Positions 7,846 to 15,694 of a stretch of 15,697 bases of DNA are shown here, one piece after another. The first letter of the stretch is position 1. Each line of letters begins with the position of its first letter. Source of the stretch: an uncultured Porphyromonadaceae bacterium (GTDB lineage: Bacteria > Bacteroidota > Bacteroidia > Bacteroidales > Muribaculaceae); the NCBI GenBank assembly GCA_900541865.1, contig UQLO01000046.1, positions 1 to 15,697 of the forward strand, read 5' to 3'. Position numbers and translations under genes: made by a program. The notes under the pieces are model-generated. The model had not been told where the DNA came from. It did no database searches and worked only from the letters and a program-made list of their open reading frames with translations.

Positions 7846-7890
7846 AAAAAGAGTGCCGGCTCCGAATGGTTCGGGGTCGGCACTCTTTTT
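7846..7890. terminator. Bidirectional intrinsic terminator between GHL10 gene and clpC
   Basis: A 21-bp stem (7846-7866 with 7870-7890, a few G-U pairs) closes a TGG loop. It starts with AAAAA and ends with TTTTT, so it can terminate the plus-strand operon (stop at 7832) and the convergent clpC transcript (stop at 7904). Confidence 0.93.
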
Positions 7891-7903
7891 AACCACCAGC
7901 CTC

Positions 7904-10474
7904 TCAGCCGATTGTCGGTTCGGTTCCCGCGGCTATGAGGTGCGTGACGATTTTTCCGGTAGGCTCGTCGTAGTCCACGATGATTTCATCGCCGGGACCG
8001 ACCTTGCCCCCCAGCATCACCTCGGCAAGCTCGTCCTCAAGGTACTTCTGGATGGCGCGCTTGAGCGGACGGGCGCCGAACTGCACATCGCAGCCCTTGG
8101 ACGCGATGAAGTTGCGGGCGCTGTCGGTGATGGTGGTGGTGAAGCCAAGCTGTCCGATGCGGCGATAGAAGCCCTCAAGCTCGATGTCGATGATTTTGAA
8201 AATGGCGTCGCGGTCGAGGGTGTCGAAAATCACCACATCGTCGATACGATTGAGGAATTCCGGCGAAAAGGCCTTGTTGAGCGCCTTCGAGAGTACGCTG
8301 TGGCTGTACTCCCTGTCGACTTCCTTGGTGGCGAAGCCGACGCCGGAGCCGAATTCCTTGAGCTGCCGGGTGCCGATGTTCGACGTCATTATCAATATCG
8401 TGTTCTTGAAGTCGATGCGTCGGCCAAGGCTGTCGGTCAGGCGCCCTTCGTCCATCACCTGCAGCAGCAGGTTGAACACGTCGGGGTGCGCCTTCTCGAT
8501 TTCGTCGAGTAGTACCACGGAATAGGGGTGACGCCGAACGCGCTCTGTGAGCTGGCCGCCCTCCTCGTAGCCTACATAGCCGGGAGGTGCGCCGATGAGG
8601 CGGCTTACGCTGAATTTCTCCATATATTCGCTCATGTCGATGCGAATAAGTGTGTCGGCGCTGTCGAAGAGGTACTCGGCAAGCTTCTTGGCCAGATAGG
8701 TTTTGCCGACGCCGGTAGGCCCGAGGAACATAAAGGTGCCGATGGGCTTGGCTGGGTCCTTGAGGCCCAGGCGGTTGCGCTGTATGGCCTTCACTATCTT
8801 CTCTATGGCCGGATCCTGACCCACTACGGCCTTCCGGAGCACCGGAGCCATCTCCAGAAGGCGGATGCCCTCCGCCTGCGCTATGCGCTGTACAGGCACC
8901 CCCGTCATCATGGCAACAACCTCCGCCACCATGTCGGCGTCGACATCCTGGCGGTTTTCCGCCATCTGCTCCTCCCACTTCTTGCGGGCCTCAGCAAGCT
9001 GTGCGCTCAGTTGCGAGGCGTGGTCGCGCAGACGCGAGGCCTCCTGGAAGTCGTGGCGCTGCGCCGCCGCTGTCTTGGCCGCGTTGGTCTCCGCCAGGCT
9101 CGCCTCAAGCTCCTCTACCTCGGCAGGAACCTGCACATGGGTGATGCGCACGCGGCTGCCTGCTTCGTCGAGGGCGTCGATTGCCTTGTCGGGGAAGTTG
9201 CGGTCGGTGATATATCGGTCGGTGAGCTTCACGCAAGCCTCAAGGGCCTCCGGAGTGTAGTTCACCCCGTGGTGGGCCTCATATTTGGCCTTTATGTTGT
9301 TGAGTATAGTCAGTGTCTGCTCGGCGGTGGTGGGCTCTACCATCACTTTCTGGAAGCGACGCTCCAGCGCACCGTCTTTCTCGATGTTCACCCGGTACTC
9401 GTCCAGAGTAGTAGCCCCGATGCACTGTATTTCGCCGCGAGCAAGCGCCGGCTTGAGCATATTGGCCGCGTCCATACTGCCCGAGGCATTGCCGGCACCC
9501 ACTATTGTGTGGATTTCGTCGATAAAGAGTATGATGTCGCGGTTCTTGGTGAGCTCGTTGAGTATGGCCTTGATGCGCTCCTCGAACTCGCCGCGGTATT
9601 TGGTGCCTGCTACGATAGAAGCCATGTCGAGCGACACAACGCGCTTGTCGAAGAGTATTCGCGAAACCTTGCGCTGGTTGATGCGCAGGGCCAGGCCCTC
9701 TACGATAGCGCTCTTGCCAACACCGGGTTCGCCGATGAGCACCGGATTGTTCTTCTTGCGGCGCGAAAGTATCTGCGCCAGTCGCTCTATCTCAACCTCG
9801 CGCCCTACAACGGGGTCGAGGCGACCCTCCTCGGCGGCGCGCGTCATGTCGTTGCCGAATTTGTCGAGCATAGGCGTGTCGGCGCGCTTGTTGCGCACCT
9901 TCGAGCCGGACACCTTCGAGCCGCCCGTACCGTCGGAAGCAGAACCCGCGGCCGAGCCGCCACCTTCGGCCGCCGCCTCGGGGCCGTCGGCAGTTGCGGT
10001 GGCAGTGTCGCCCGCGGTGTCGGTCTGGGCAGCGTCGGCCGCTGCCTGACGGCGTAGTGCGTCGTAGTCGATACCCGCCGAGAAGAACGGCGCGAACAGC
10101 GCCATCGGCTTCACTTCCTTGTTGTGGAAGAGCGACAGCAGAAAGTGCTCCACGTCTACCAGCGGCGACTTAAGATAGCGTGCCTCCAGAATGGCCAGCT
10201 TTATAATCAGCGATACAAGGCGGTTGTAGTAGGCGGCGTCGCGGCCCTCCTCGGCGTCGGGCTCGTAGAGGGCCTCGTCAAGTCCCATGCGAAGCTCGGA
10301 AAGACGGTCGGCGCCTACCAGTCGCTCCATAAGCTCGGCGGAGCGGGTGCCGGGGGCGCACAGCTCAAGCAACAGGTGCGCCGGTAGGATGGTGCTGTTG
10401 TTGTGGACGGTGCATTGGTTGCGCAGGCGGTCGATCAACTCGCGAGCATTGTCTGTATATCTGTTGTTTTCCAT
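7904..10474 (-). CDS. clpC: ATP-dependent Clp protease ATP-binding subunit ClpC
   Basis: This 856-aa Hsp100 AAA+ unfoldase feeds proteins to ClpP. Two ATPase modules are visible: D1 with GEPGVGKS (about 246) and ILFIDEIHT (about 318); D2 with GPTGVGKT (about 587) and VVLLDEIEKAH (about 656). Between them lies a short UVR-like middle domain with RHDFQEASRLRDHA (about 478), which fits ClpC and not the long middle domain of ClpB. A VGF tripeptide near 713 in the D2 insertion is the expected ClpP-docking loop. The N-terminal Clp-N domain (1-140) is divergent, and residues about 141-195 form an unusually Ala/Gly/Ser/Thr/Asp-rich linker before LDKFGNDMT. The start at 10474 (MENNRYTDN) is supported by the promoter elements just upstream. 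The gene is monocistronic and separated from the low-GC cassette by 204 bases. Confidence 0.95.
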   Translation of the reverse strand: MENNRYTDNARELIDRLRNQCTVHNNSTILPAHLLLELCAPGTRSAELMERLVGADRLSELRMGLDEALYEPDAEEGRDAAYYNRLVSLIIKLAILEARYLKSPLVDVEHFLLSLFHNKEVKPMALFAPFFSAGIDYDALRRQAAADAAQTDTAGDTATATADGPEAAAEGGGSAAGSASDGTGGSKVSGSKVRNKRADTPMLDKFGNDMTRAAEEGRLDPVVGREVEIERLAQILSRRKKNNPVLIGEPGVGKSAIVEGLALRINQRKVSRILFDKRVVSLDMASIVAGTKYRGEFEERIKAILNELTKNRDIILFIDEIHTIVGAGNASGSMDAANMLKPALARGEIQCIGATTLDEYRVNIEKDGALERRFQKVMVEPTTAEQTLTILNNIKAKYEAHHGVNYTPEALEACVKLTDRYITDRNFPDKAIDALDEAGSRVRITHVQVPAEVEELEASLAETNAAKTAAAQRHDFQEASRLRDHASQLSAQLAEARKKWEEQMAENRQDVDADMVAEVVAMMTGVPVQRIAQAEGIRLLEMAPVLRKAVVGQDPAIEKIVKAIQRNRLGLKDPAKPIGTFMFLGPTGVGKTYLAKKLAEYLFDSADTLIRIDMSEYMEKFSVSRLIGAPPGYVGYEEGGQLTERVRRHPYSVVLLDEIEKAHPDVFNLLLQVMDEGRLTDSLGRRIDFKNTILIMTSNIGTRQLKEFGSGVGFATKEVDREYSHSVLSKALNKAFSPEFLNRIDDVVIFDTLDRDAIFKIIDIELEGFYRRIGQLGFTTTITDSARNFIASKGCDVQFGARPLKRAIQKYLEDELAEVMLGGKVGPGDEIIVDYDEPTGKIVTHLIAAGTEPTIG

Positions 10475-10503
10475 ATAGTCTTAAAAAATCCCTGCCTGTG
10501 CGG

Positions 10504-10519
10504 TGCAACAATCGTGCCA
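10504..10519 (-). promoter_or_regulatory. Sigma-54-like -24/-12 promoter in the clpC leader
   Basis: Read on the minus strand this is TGGCACGATTGTTGCA, matching the sigma-54 consensus TGGCACG-N4-TTGCW at every defined base, with GG and GC separated by the required ten bases. Transcription would start near 10493, 19 bases before the clpC start codon. Whether this organism has RpoN cannot be seen here, and a chance match is possible. Confidence 0.5.
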
Positions 10520-10546
10520 AAAACGCACCTTATCGGCCATGCACTG

Positions 10547-10554
10547 CAAAGATA
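10547..10554 (-). promoter_or_regulatory. Housekeeping -7 element upstream of clpC
   Basis: On the minus strand this reads TATCTTTG, the Bacteroidetes TAnnTTTG -7 box, about 73 bases before the clpC ATG. No TTTG is found at the proper distance upstream. Transcription from it would start near 10540 and run through the sigma-54-like site. Confidence 0.6.
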
Positions 10555-10678
10555 CTCAAAGTAGACTCTATTTTCTATCTTTTTAAATAAAATTAAGCCC
10601 GAATTGTTCACCCTCCCCCTCCAAATTCATGAGATAGCCTTCACTGTGAAAGAAATGTAATTATAATTTTTTTCATTA

Positions 10679-12259
10679 TCAACCCGAATAGAGTCCGTAA
10701 TCCGGCAAATCATACCACGATCCTTTTTTATCCTCTTTCTGGAGATGATTGAATAAATCTTCCTTATTCGAAATTTTTATATCATCATTAGTGCATGATA
10801 TTGCCAAACCATATGAAGTGGCAAGAACTGAAAATGGCATATTGATTTCTGATTCTTCCACAATATTTGGAATCGCAAGCATTTGCTTGTCGATGCTTTT
10901 GATATCAGTGAAAGGACCTATTGGAAACTTAAGCCTAGAATCATAGCTTCCGCCCCCTGTGTAAATTATAGGGTTATTTAGGATGATACTGGGGAAGGCG
11001 CTTTTGTCCACACCACGTTTAATAGTATCCGTATGAAGAAAATCTGTGAGTTTTTTTACCGATGTATGGATATTATCCCGATAAGTCTCAAGGGCTTTGT
11101 TAAAAAATTGCGGTTCAATTTCCTCCAATTCACGCTTATGAGTCACATCTTGAGTTTGTTCTTCATTTCCAAACTCAAGAAAATAGTTAAGTCCTTTAGG
11201 AATAGATTCAAAATTGTAGATATGAGGCTCGTTATTATCGGCTGTTAGGAAAAACGACAGGTCAGTAGTTCCGCCTCCTACATCAGCCATAATTGTCAGC
11301 TTTTTTGGTATTTTTGAGTTTGCGGTAACCGATTTGAGAGCTGCAAATGCTTCAGGGAGGATAATAAGACCATAGTCCACTTTCAAATCATCAGAGTATT
11401 CAAAAGGCGGAATGATATTCAATAGTGTTTCGAAAGGAGTTTTCAAAAACCTTTCATAATCATTATCAAACACTTCATCGACCAAGCGAAATGCTTGAAT
11501 AAGAATGCCAGACGCTTTCTTTTTTAATCTGTCAAAAGTATCTTTACTTGCTGGGACTCCCATCTGAACAGCAAAGTCTTTCCCAAAACGTTTTCCTAAA
11601 ATAAAGAAAATATTGGCAAGATATAAGACGGTCAGAGCCTCTGGCTTTACTTCATAGCGCCACTGATAGGAAGAGAACGTTGCTTGTTTGAAATACCTAA
11701 ATACTAAGGGTTTCAGTTGCACCGATTTTTCGTATTCTTCAATCCTGTTAGCATACAAACGCGTCAGCTGGGTGCATTCATTGTTCCAGTTTTCTTGTTC
11801 TATATTTAACTCCCGCAATTTTTGTTCGTACCGTTTTTTGCGAATACGATGTTCCTCCTCTAATCGCTTACACTCTTGTTCCCAAGCTTTTATTTTACCA
11901 TTTTTATGCGATTCAGCCCATTGAAGCTGACTAAAATCATTTAGCGTAAATTTGGAAGAAGGTTTAGGTGGATATTTTGGTGCTACGGGAGGGGCTCCTA
12001 AATCACCTTCGGGAAAGTCGGGAAAAATTGGAGGTACGGGCTTCTCTACTTTTTTTAGTTTTTGGGCCACAAGGCAATCTTCCAAATTAATTGAACCATA
12101 GCTTATTGTATGGTCCACGTTTATTTGGATTACTGAGGGCAGAGCATATGATCCATCCGGCCAACGATAGAATTCGTAGGTCATGTGCTGAGGGTCATTT
12201 GCATTCTCTATGCATATTTTAGTCTGATGAGTCCCAAAATCAAGCCCAATGGTGATCAT
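10679..12259 (-). CDS. Hsp70/actin-fold ATPase without substrate-binding domain, with coiled-coil insert
   Basis: This 526-aa protein has the nucleotide-binding fold of DnaK-like ATPases: phosphate-1 loop IGLDFGTHQTK (4-14), connect-1 like AVQMGVPASKDTF (230-242), LILPEAFAAL (298-307, matching the EPTAAAL segment), phosphate-2 ADVGGGTTDLSF (325-336) and an adenosine-type IYTGGGSY (432-439). It ends about 90 residues after that motif, so the Hsp70 beta-sandwich and lid are absent. Between subdomain IA and the connect motif there is an insert: a proline-rich linker (73-100) and a highly charged coiled coil (about 115-178). The gene starts four bases after the helicase stop, so the two are translated together and probably act together. 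Low GC against clpC suggests transfer. Family is clear from motifs; a role as an ATP-switch regulator or assembly factor for the helicase, probably in phage defence, is inference. No GC-rich terminator follows. Confidence 0.8.
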   Translation of the reverse strand: MITIGLDFGTHQTKICIENANDPQHMTYEFYRWPDGSYALPSVIQINVDHTISYGSINLEDCLVAQKLKKVEKPVPPIFPDFPEGDLGAPPVAPKYPPKPSSKFTLNDFSQLQWAESHKNGKIKAWEQECKRLEEEHRIRKKRYEQKLRELNIEQENWNNECTQLTRLYANRIEEYEKSVQLKPLVFRYFKQATFSSYQWRYEVKPEALTVLYLANIFFILGKRFGKDFAVQMGVPASKDTFDRLKKKASGILIQAFRLVDEVFDNDYERFLKTPFETLLNIIPPFEYSDDLKVDYGLIILPEAFAALKSVTANSKIPKKLTIMADVGGGTTDLSFFLTADNNEPHIYNFESIPKGLNYFLEFGNEEQTQDVTHKRELEEIEPQFFNKALETYRDNIHTSVKKLTDFLHTDTIKRGVDKSAFPSIILNNPIIYTGGGSYDSRLKFPIGPFTDIKSIDKQMLAIPNIVEESEINMPFSVLATSYGLAISCTNDDIKISNKEDLFNHLQKEDKKGSWYDLPDYGLYSG

Positions 12260-12263
12260 AGTG

Positions 12264-15200
12264 TTAAACTATTAGAATTTTAGACAGCGAAATAAGTTTG
12301 CTTGATAGAGTCGGAGAACTTAGAGCATCCAGTCTTTCCATGTCCTCATCACGTTTTCTTCTCAACATGTTCAAGCGATTGATCGCGAGCTGACGGATAT
12401 TGCGAGCCTTAGCTATTTCGTTAGCCTCCTCTTCCAATTCCATTAAAAACTCGGCATCCTCAACTGCTCTTTCCTCTTTATTGATACGGCTATCATAATA
12501 TTGCTCCATTTTACGCCGCCGTAGCTCCTTTTGAGAGTCCTCTCTCAAAGCGATTTCGCCTTTCTTTTCTTCAATAAAATTGGAGATGTACTCAGTGAAG
12601 TCACTTTCCATATTATCCCGCGCATCCTTAGTAAGGGATGCGCCAGCTTCTTCATTGCTGAGATATACGGATTTTTCCTGTAGTTCGCCAAATAATGTCA
12701 TATTAATCTCCGAATCCTCAATGGTTTCATCTTTAGCCAGGTTGTAGAGGACCGGAACCAATAATTCTGATGAGGTATTCTTTCCAAGAGTCGCACGATT
12801 GATTATGAGACTATATACTGCCATATAATAAAAACCTTTGTCCAAAATAAAGTCAGACGGAGCCTCATATTTCATTTGAAAAGTAGACCCTATTGATTTA
12901 AGATCTTTTTTAAAATGTTCTGAAGCAGCTATTATTATCGGGCTATAAAGGTTTACGTAGTCCGCATTTTTGTTTTCAAAGGCATATTGTTGGTCGAAAG
13001 TCAGATGGAGAATCCCCGTACTTTCTATTTCATCTTTCACTCTGAAAATATAGGTTCGGAAAAGCTTATCAAAATCTTCCCCTGTTGGTTTCATAGAATA
13101 TAAAAAATTCGAAAGCACCTTAGGTGTACTCTTAGGTACAACAAACGCGTATTGCTTGCCGTCAACCTTTTGGAATTCGCAAGTCTTTAAGTGCTCGGCA
13201 ATGAGCATTCGTATATAGTTCTTAAGTTCTTCCTCAGTAACATAGAGTTTACGTGAACGGATTTTACTAATTTCATTTTGGAAATATACATCGTTCGTGA
13301 GTGCATTCGTTAAACCTTCCTCAACTCTATCTAAGTCAAGTTTTTGATTTTCAAAAGCTCTTGCCCGATCCAAAATCCTTTTCTCTTGCTGCGCTTTTGA
13401 TAAGCGCATACGATAAATATCCGACTCCAAAGACCTTAGAGATTCCCTACTCTCTTCACTGTCAAGAATCATCTCAAGTTCACCGATAACTCCGCGGAAA
13501 ACACCTATTCGTTCCAGCAATCGGTCATAGATGATTTCTTGTATAGAGTTAGCAACCACCAAATTATATATGTGGACCAAAGGCGATTTTTGTCCAAATC
13601 GGTCAATTCGGCCAATTCTTTGCTCTACAACCATCGGATTCCATGGCAAATCAAAATTTATGAGATGTGAGCAAAACTGCAAATCTAAGCCTTCAGAACC
13701 GACTTCCGTTGAAAGAAGTACCGTGAATTCTTTAGAGTCCTTAAAAGCTTCAATTACATCATCTCGCTTTTTAATATCACCATGAATGGCCAATGCATTG
13801 AACCCCAGTTGACGCAGTTTAATTTCAAGATAACGGACTGCAAATTTAAATGTTGAGAATACAATAACTTTTGAACCTCCGGATTTTCGCACTCCTTCGA
13901 AAATCTCTATAAGTGCATCAATTTTTGTGTCGCACAACTTCCCTTGTAATTCTGTCCGAGAGCAAAATTCGTTGAAATCGCATCCGCTGTCGATGAATAA
14001 TTGATATGCGTTTACAGAACTCGTGACCATTCTTTTTCTTTGGATAAGTCCAAGGATCGAACCGCGAGGAATATGCTCCTCGCCATAGCCGTCGTATTCA
14101 TATCCACCTTTTTCGTCAATGTAGTCATCAATAACATTGTCGAATATCTCTTGCTCTTCAACTGATAATCTTATAATACATTTGTGAGCTTCTCGTTCCG
14201 TGTGTTGTCTATCTTCTGTAGCAATTTCACGCTTACGTGTCCTAGAAAAGATATTGTTGATTGGGCTCAGTGCGGAAATTTTTTCTTGTAGCTCAGATCT
14301 CAAAGACAAACTATCAGGCTCATCCAAAAGCTTAAGAATATTCTCATACATCGGGATGCCTTGAAATGTCTGCCTAATGTTCTCAGAGGATGTTATGTAG
14401 AAGTCTCCTCGTTTTTCAGTTTTGTCAATCTCAGAATCTGTAAGAAGGGCTTTAATTTGGGGCAATGGATGGTTTGTATTAAGCATTGAAATTGCCTGAA
14501 TGAAAGGTCTGTTTGAATTTAACAGATTCCGAAAGACCTCCCGATTGTCAAAACGGTTAGGCTCAAGTAGATGGAGCAAATTGTACAAATCATCTTCCCC
14601 GAGCATAATAGGCGTTGCGGTTAGAAAAACAGCGGCTTCGGCATTGTCCAAAATTCCAACCATCCCCTTGTACGTTTTGGTTTCGCTGTTTTTAAGGCGG
14701 TGAGCCTCATCACATAGAACGAAAGAATATTCAATCGGATTGGAATTCAAAAATTCTACAAGAGGATTGGTTGGGTTGAAGTTTGCAACCTGCTCTTTAT
14801 TTTTCGGCTTAACTAAAATTTTTTCATAGTTAAGAATGCCGCGCGCGCTATAAGGGTGCGAGCGGAGGTCATTAATAGCTTCTTCAACCGATTCATATAT
14901 TACGAACCTCAGCCCGAATTTCTCATTTAGCTCGGTTTCCCATTTCTTTTGAAGTGATTTCGGACAGAGAATTAAAGCCGACTTGAATTCTCCGCGCGCT
15001 TTAAGTTCAAGTAAAATATGACCCGCCTCAATCGTTTTGCCTAATCCGACTTCATCGGCTATTAGAATTCGCCTTGAATCTGAATTCAAAAATTTCAATA
15101 GCGGCTTGAACTGATATGCCTTAAAGATAGTTTTAGAAGCCTTCAGGGATGAAAGCGTATTGTTATTGGAATTGTTTATCTTATGAGTTGTATTAACTAA

Positions 15201-15428
15201 AACAAACTGATCCCTATTACCAAAAATACCTCTTTCGCAGCGCTCAAATGGGTCTTCGATATCAAATACTTCGACAAGGTGCTGCTCGAGAGCTAATTCT
15301 AGCGTATCGTCATAGCGAACTTTATATAATTGCCTTCCACATCTTGCGGCAGGCCGAATCTCGCAAACAACTCCCTTTTGAGTAGTGTTTACGTTTAGAA
15401 CAATATCACCAACTGAAAATTTAGCCAT
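12264..15428 (-). CDS. SNF2-family RapA/DrmD-like helicase with N-terminal SH3/Tudor-like domain
   Basis: This 1054-aa protein is a superfamily 2 SNF2-type DNA translocase. Residues 1-55 (FSVGDIVLNV... GVVCEI ... YKVRYDD) look like the SH3/Tudor-like entry of RapA proteins. The motor shows motif I ADEVGLGKT (124-132), motif Ia LILCPKSLQKKW, motif II DEAH (240-243), motif III LTATP (269-273), motif IV VIVFSTF (521-527), motif V STEVGSEGLDLQ (573-584) and motif VI QRIGRIDRFGQ (603-613); motifs V and VI are of the RapA/DISARM DrmD type. The C-terminal 400 residues have no domain I recognise and end in long charged coiled coils (about 640-700 and 985-1035), which could meet the coiled coil of the downstream Hsp70-like partner. 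All motor residues are intact. It is the first gene of the operon behind a strong promoter. A phage-defence role is likely by family and context but not demonstrated; no nuclease or methylase is encoded beside it. Confidence 0.85.
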   Translation of the reverse strand: MAKFSVGDIVLNVNTTQKGVVCEIRPAARCGRQLYKVRYDDTLELALEQHLVEVFDIEDPFERCERGIFGNRDQFVLVNTTHKINNSNNNTLSSLKASKTIFKAYQFKPLLKFLNSDSRRILIADEVGLGKTIEAGHILLELKARGEFKSALILCPKSLQKKWETELNEKFGLRFVIYESVEEAINDLRSHPYSARGILNYEKILVKPKNKEQVANFNPTNPLVEFLNSNPIEYSFVLCDEAHRLKNSETKTYKGMVGILDNAEAAVFLTATPIMLGEDDLYNLLHLLEPNRFDNREVFRNLLNSNRPFIQAISMLNTNHPLPQIKALLTDSEIDKTEKRGDFYITSSENIRQTFQGIPMYENILKLLDEPDSLSLRSELQEKISALSPINNIFSRTRKREIATEDRQHTEREAHKCIIRLSVEEQEIFDNVIDDYIDEKGGYEYDGYGEEHIPRGSILGLIQRKRMVTSSVNAYQLFIDSGCDFNEFCSRTELQGKLCDTKIDALIEIFEGVRKSGGSKVIVFSTFKFAVRYLEIKLRQLGFNALAIHGDIKKRDDVIEAFKDSKEFTVLLSTEVGSEGLDLQFCSHLINFDLPWNPMVVEQRIGRIDRFGQKSPLVHIYNLVVANSIQEIIYDRLLERIGVFRGVIGELEMILDSEESRESLRSLESDIYRMRLSKAQQEKRILDRARAFENQKLDLDRVEEGLTNALTNDVYFQNEISKIRSRKLYVTEEELKNYIRMLIAEHLKTCEFQKVDGKQYAFVVPKSTPKVLSNFLYSMKPTGEDFDKLFRTYIFRVKDEIESTGILHLTFDQQYAFENKNADYVNLYSPIIIAASEHFKKDLKSIGSTFQMKYEAPSDFILDKGFYYMAVYSLIINRATLGKNTSSELLVPVLYNLAKDETIEDSEINMTLFGELQEKSVYLSNEEAGASLTKDARDNMESDFTEYISNFIEEKKGEIALREDSQKELRRRKMEQYYDSRINKEERAVEDAEFLMELEEEANEIAKARNIRQLAINRLNMLRRKRDEDMERLDALSSPTLSSKLISLSKILIV

Positions 15429-15489
15429 TCAATAAGTGTTCCTCAAGGTTATGCGATTTAGGATTCTCTAGTCACAATTTTTACTATGA

Positions 15490-15521
15490 CAAAGTTAGTC
15501 AAATTAACCAAAATATGCAAA
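15490..15521 (-). promoter_or_regulatory. Bacteroidetes-type promoter of the helicase/Hsp70-like operon
   Basis: On the minus strand TTTG (15521-15518) is followed after exactly 20 bases by TAACTTTG (15497-15490), a full match to TTTG-N20-TAnnTTTG. Transcription should start near 15483, giving a leader of about 55 bases before the ATG at 15428. Confidence 0.82.
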
Positions 15522-15569
15522 TACACCTCTTAAATAATTTTTGAGGGGGCGGTGGTGGAAATGAAAACA

Positions 15570-15612
15570 AATCGCTCAAAATGTGGGAATAACCCGAACA
15601 TTTTGAACGATT
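15570..15612 (-). terminator. Long inverted repeat just downstream of tRNA-Gly; probable tRNA terminator
   Basis: AATCG, a mismatch, then TCAAAATGT and GGG (15570-15587) pair with CCC, a two-base bulge, ACATTTTGA, the mismatch and CGATT (15593-15612), leaving a five-base loop. On the minus strand it begins ten bases after the tRNA 3' end and is followed by TTGTTTTCATTT, so it may stop tRNA transcription before the helicase promoter. A protein-binding site is an alternative. Confidence 0.55.
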
Positions 15613-15621
15613 GAATAATTG

Positions 15622-15694
15622 AGCGGCAAACGAGGCTCGAACTCGCGACCCTCAGCTTGGGAAGCTGATGCTCTACCAACTGAGCTACTGCCGC
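15622..15694 (-). tRNA. tRNA-Gly, anticodon CCC
   Basis: On the minus strand the 73-base cloverleaf is complete: acceptor GCGGCAG with TTGCCGC (one G-U), D arm GCTC-AGTTGGTA-GAGC, anticodon stem TCAGC/GCTGA with loop TTCCCAA giving anticodon CCC, variable loop GGGTC, and T arm GCGAG-TTCGAGC-CTCGT. The discriminator base is U, as expected for bacterial glycine tRNAs. CCA is not encoded (CAA follows the last paired base and U). It would read GGG codons. Confidence 0.95.

Noticed and set aside
8528..10057. 509-aa open frame opposite to clpC
   Set aside because: It lies antisense inside a certain ClpC gene; long shadow frames are expected in GC-rich coding DNA and the translation shows no recognisable domain.
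10498..10529. CIRCE-like HrcA operator in front of clpC
   Set aside because: Only short GGTGC/GCACC arms separated by 18 bases are seen; they do not match the CIRCE arms or the 9-base spacer.
10647..10675. Terminator after the Hsp70-like gene
   Set aside because: The 10-bp stem is almost all A-T, has a mismatch on the minus strand and is not followed by a T run in the direction of the gene.
10475..10678. Possible duplicated 3' end of tRNA-Gly marking an integration of the helicase cassette
   Set aside because: No copy of the tRNA 3' sequence was found here or elsewhere in the window, and no integrase gene is present.
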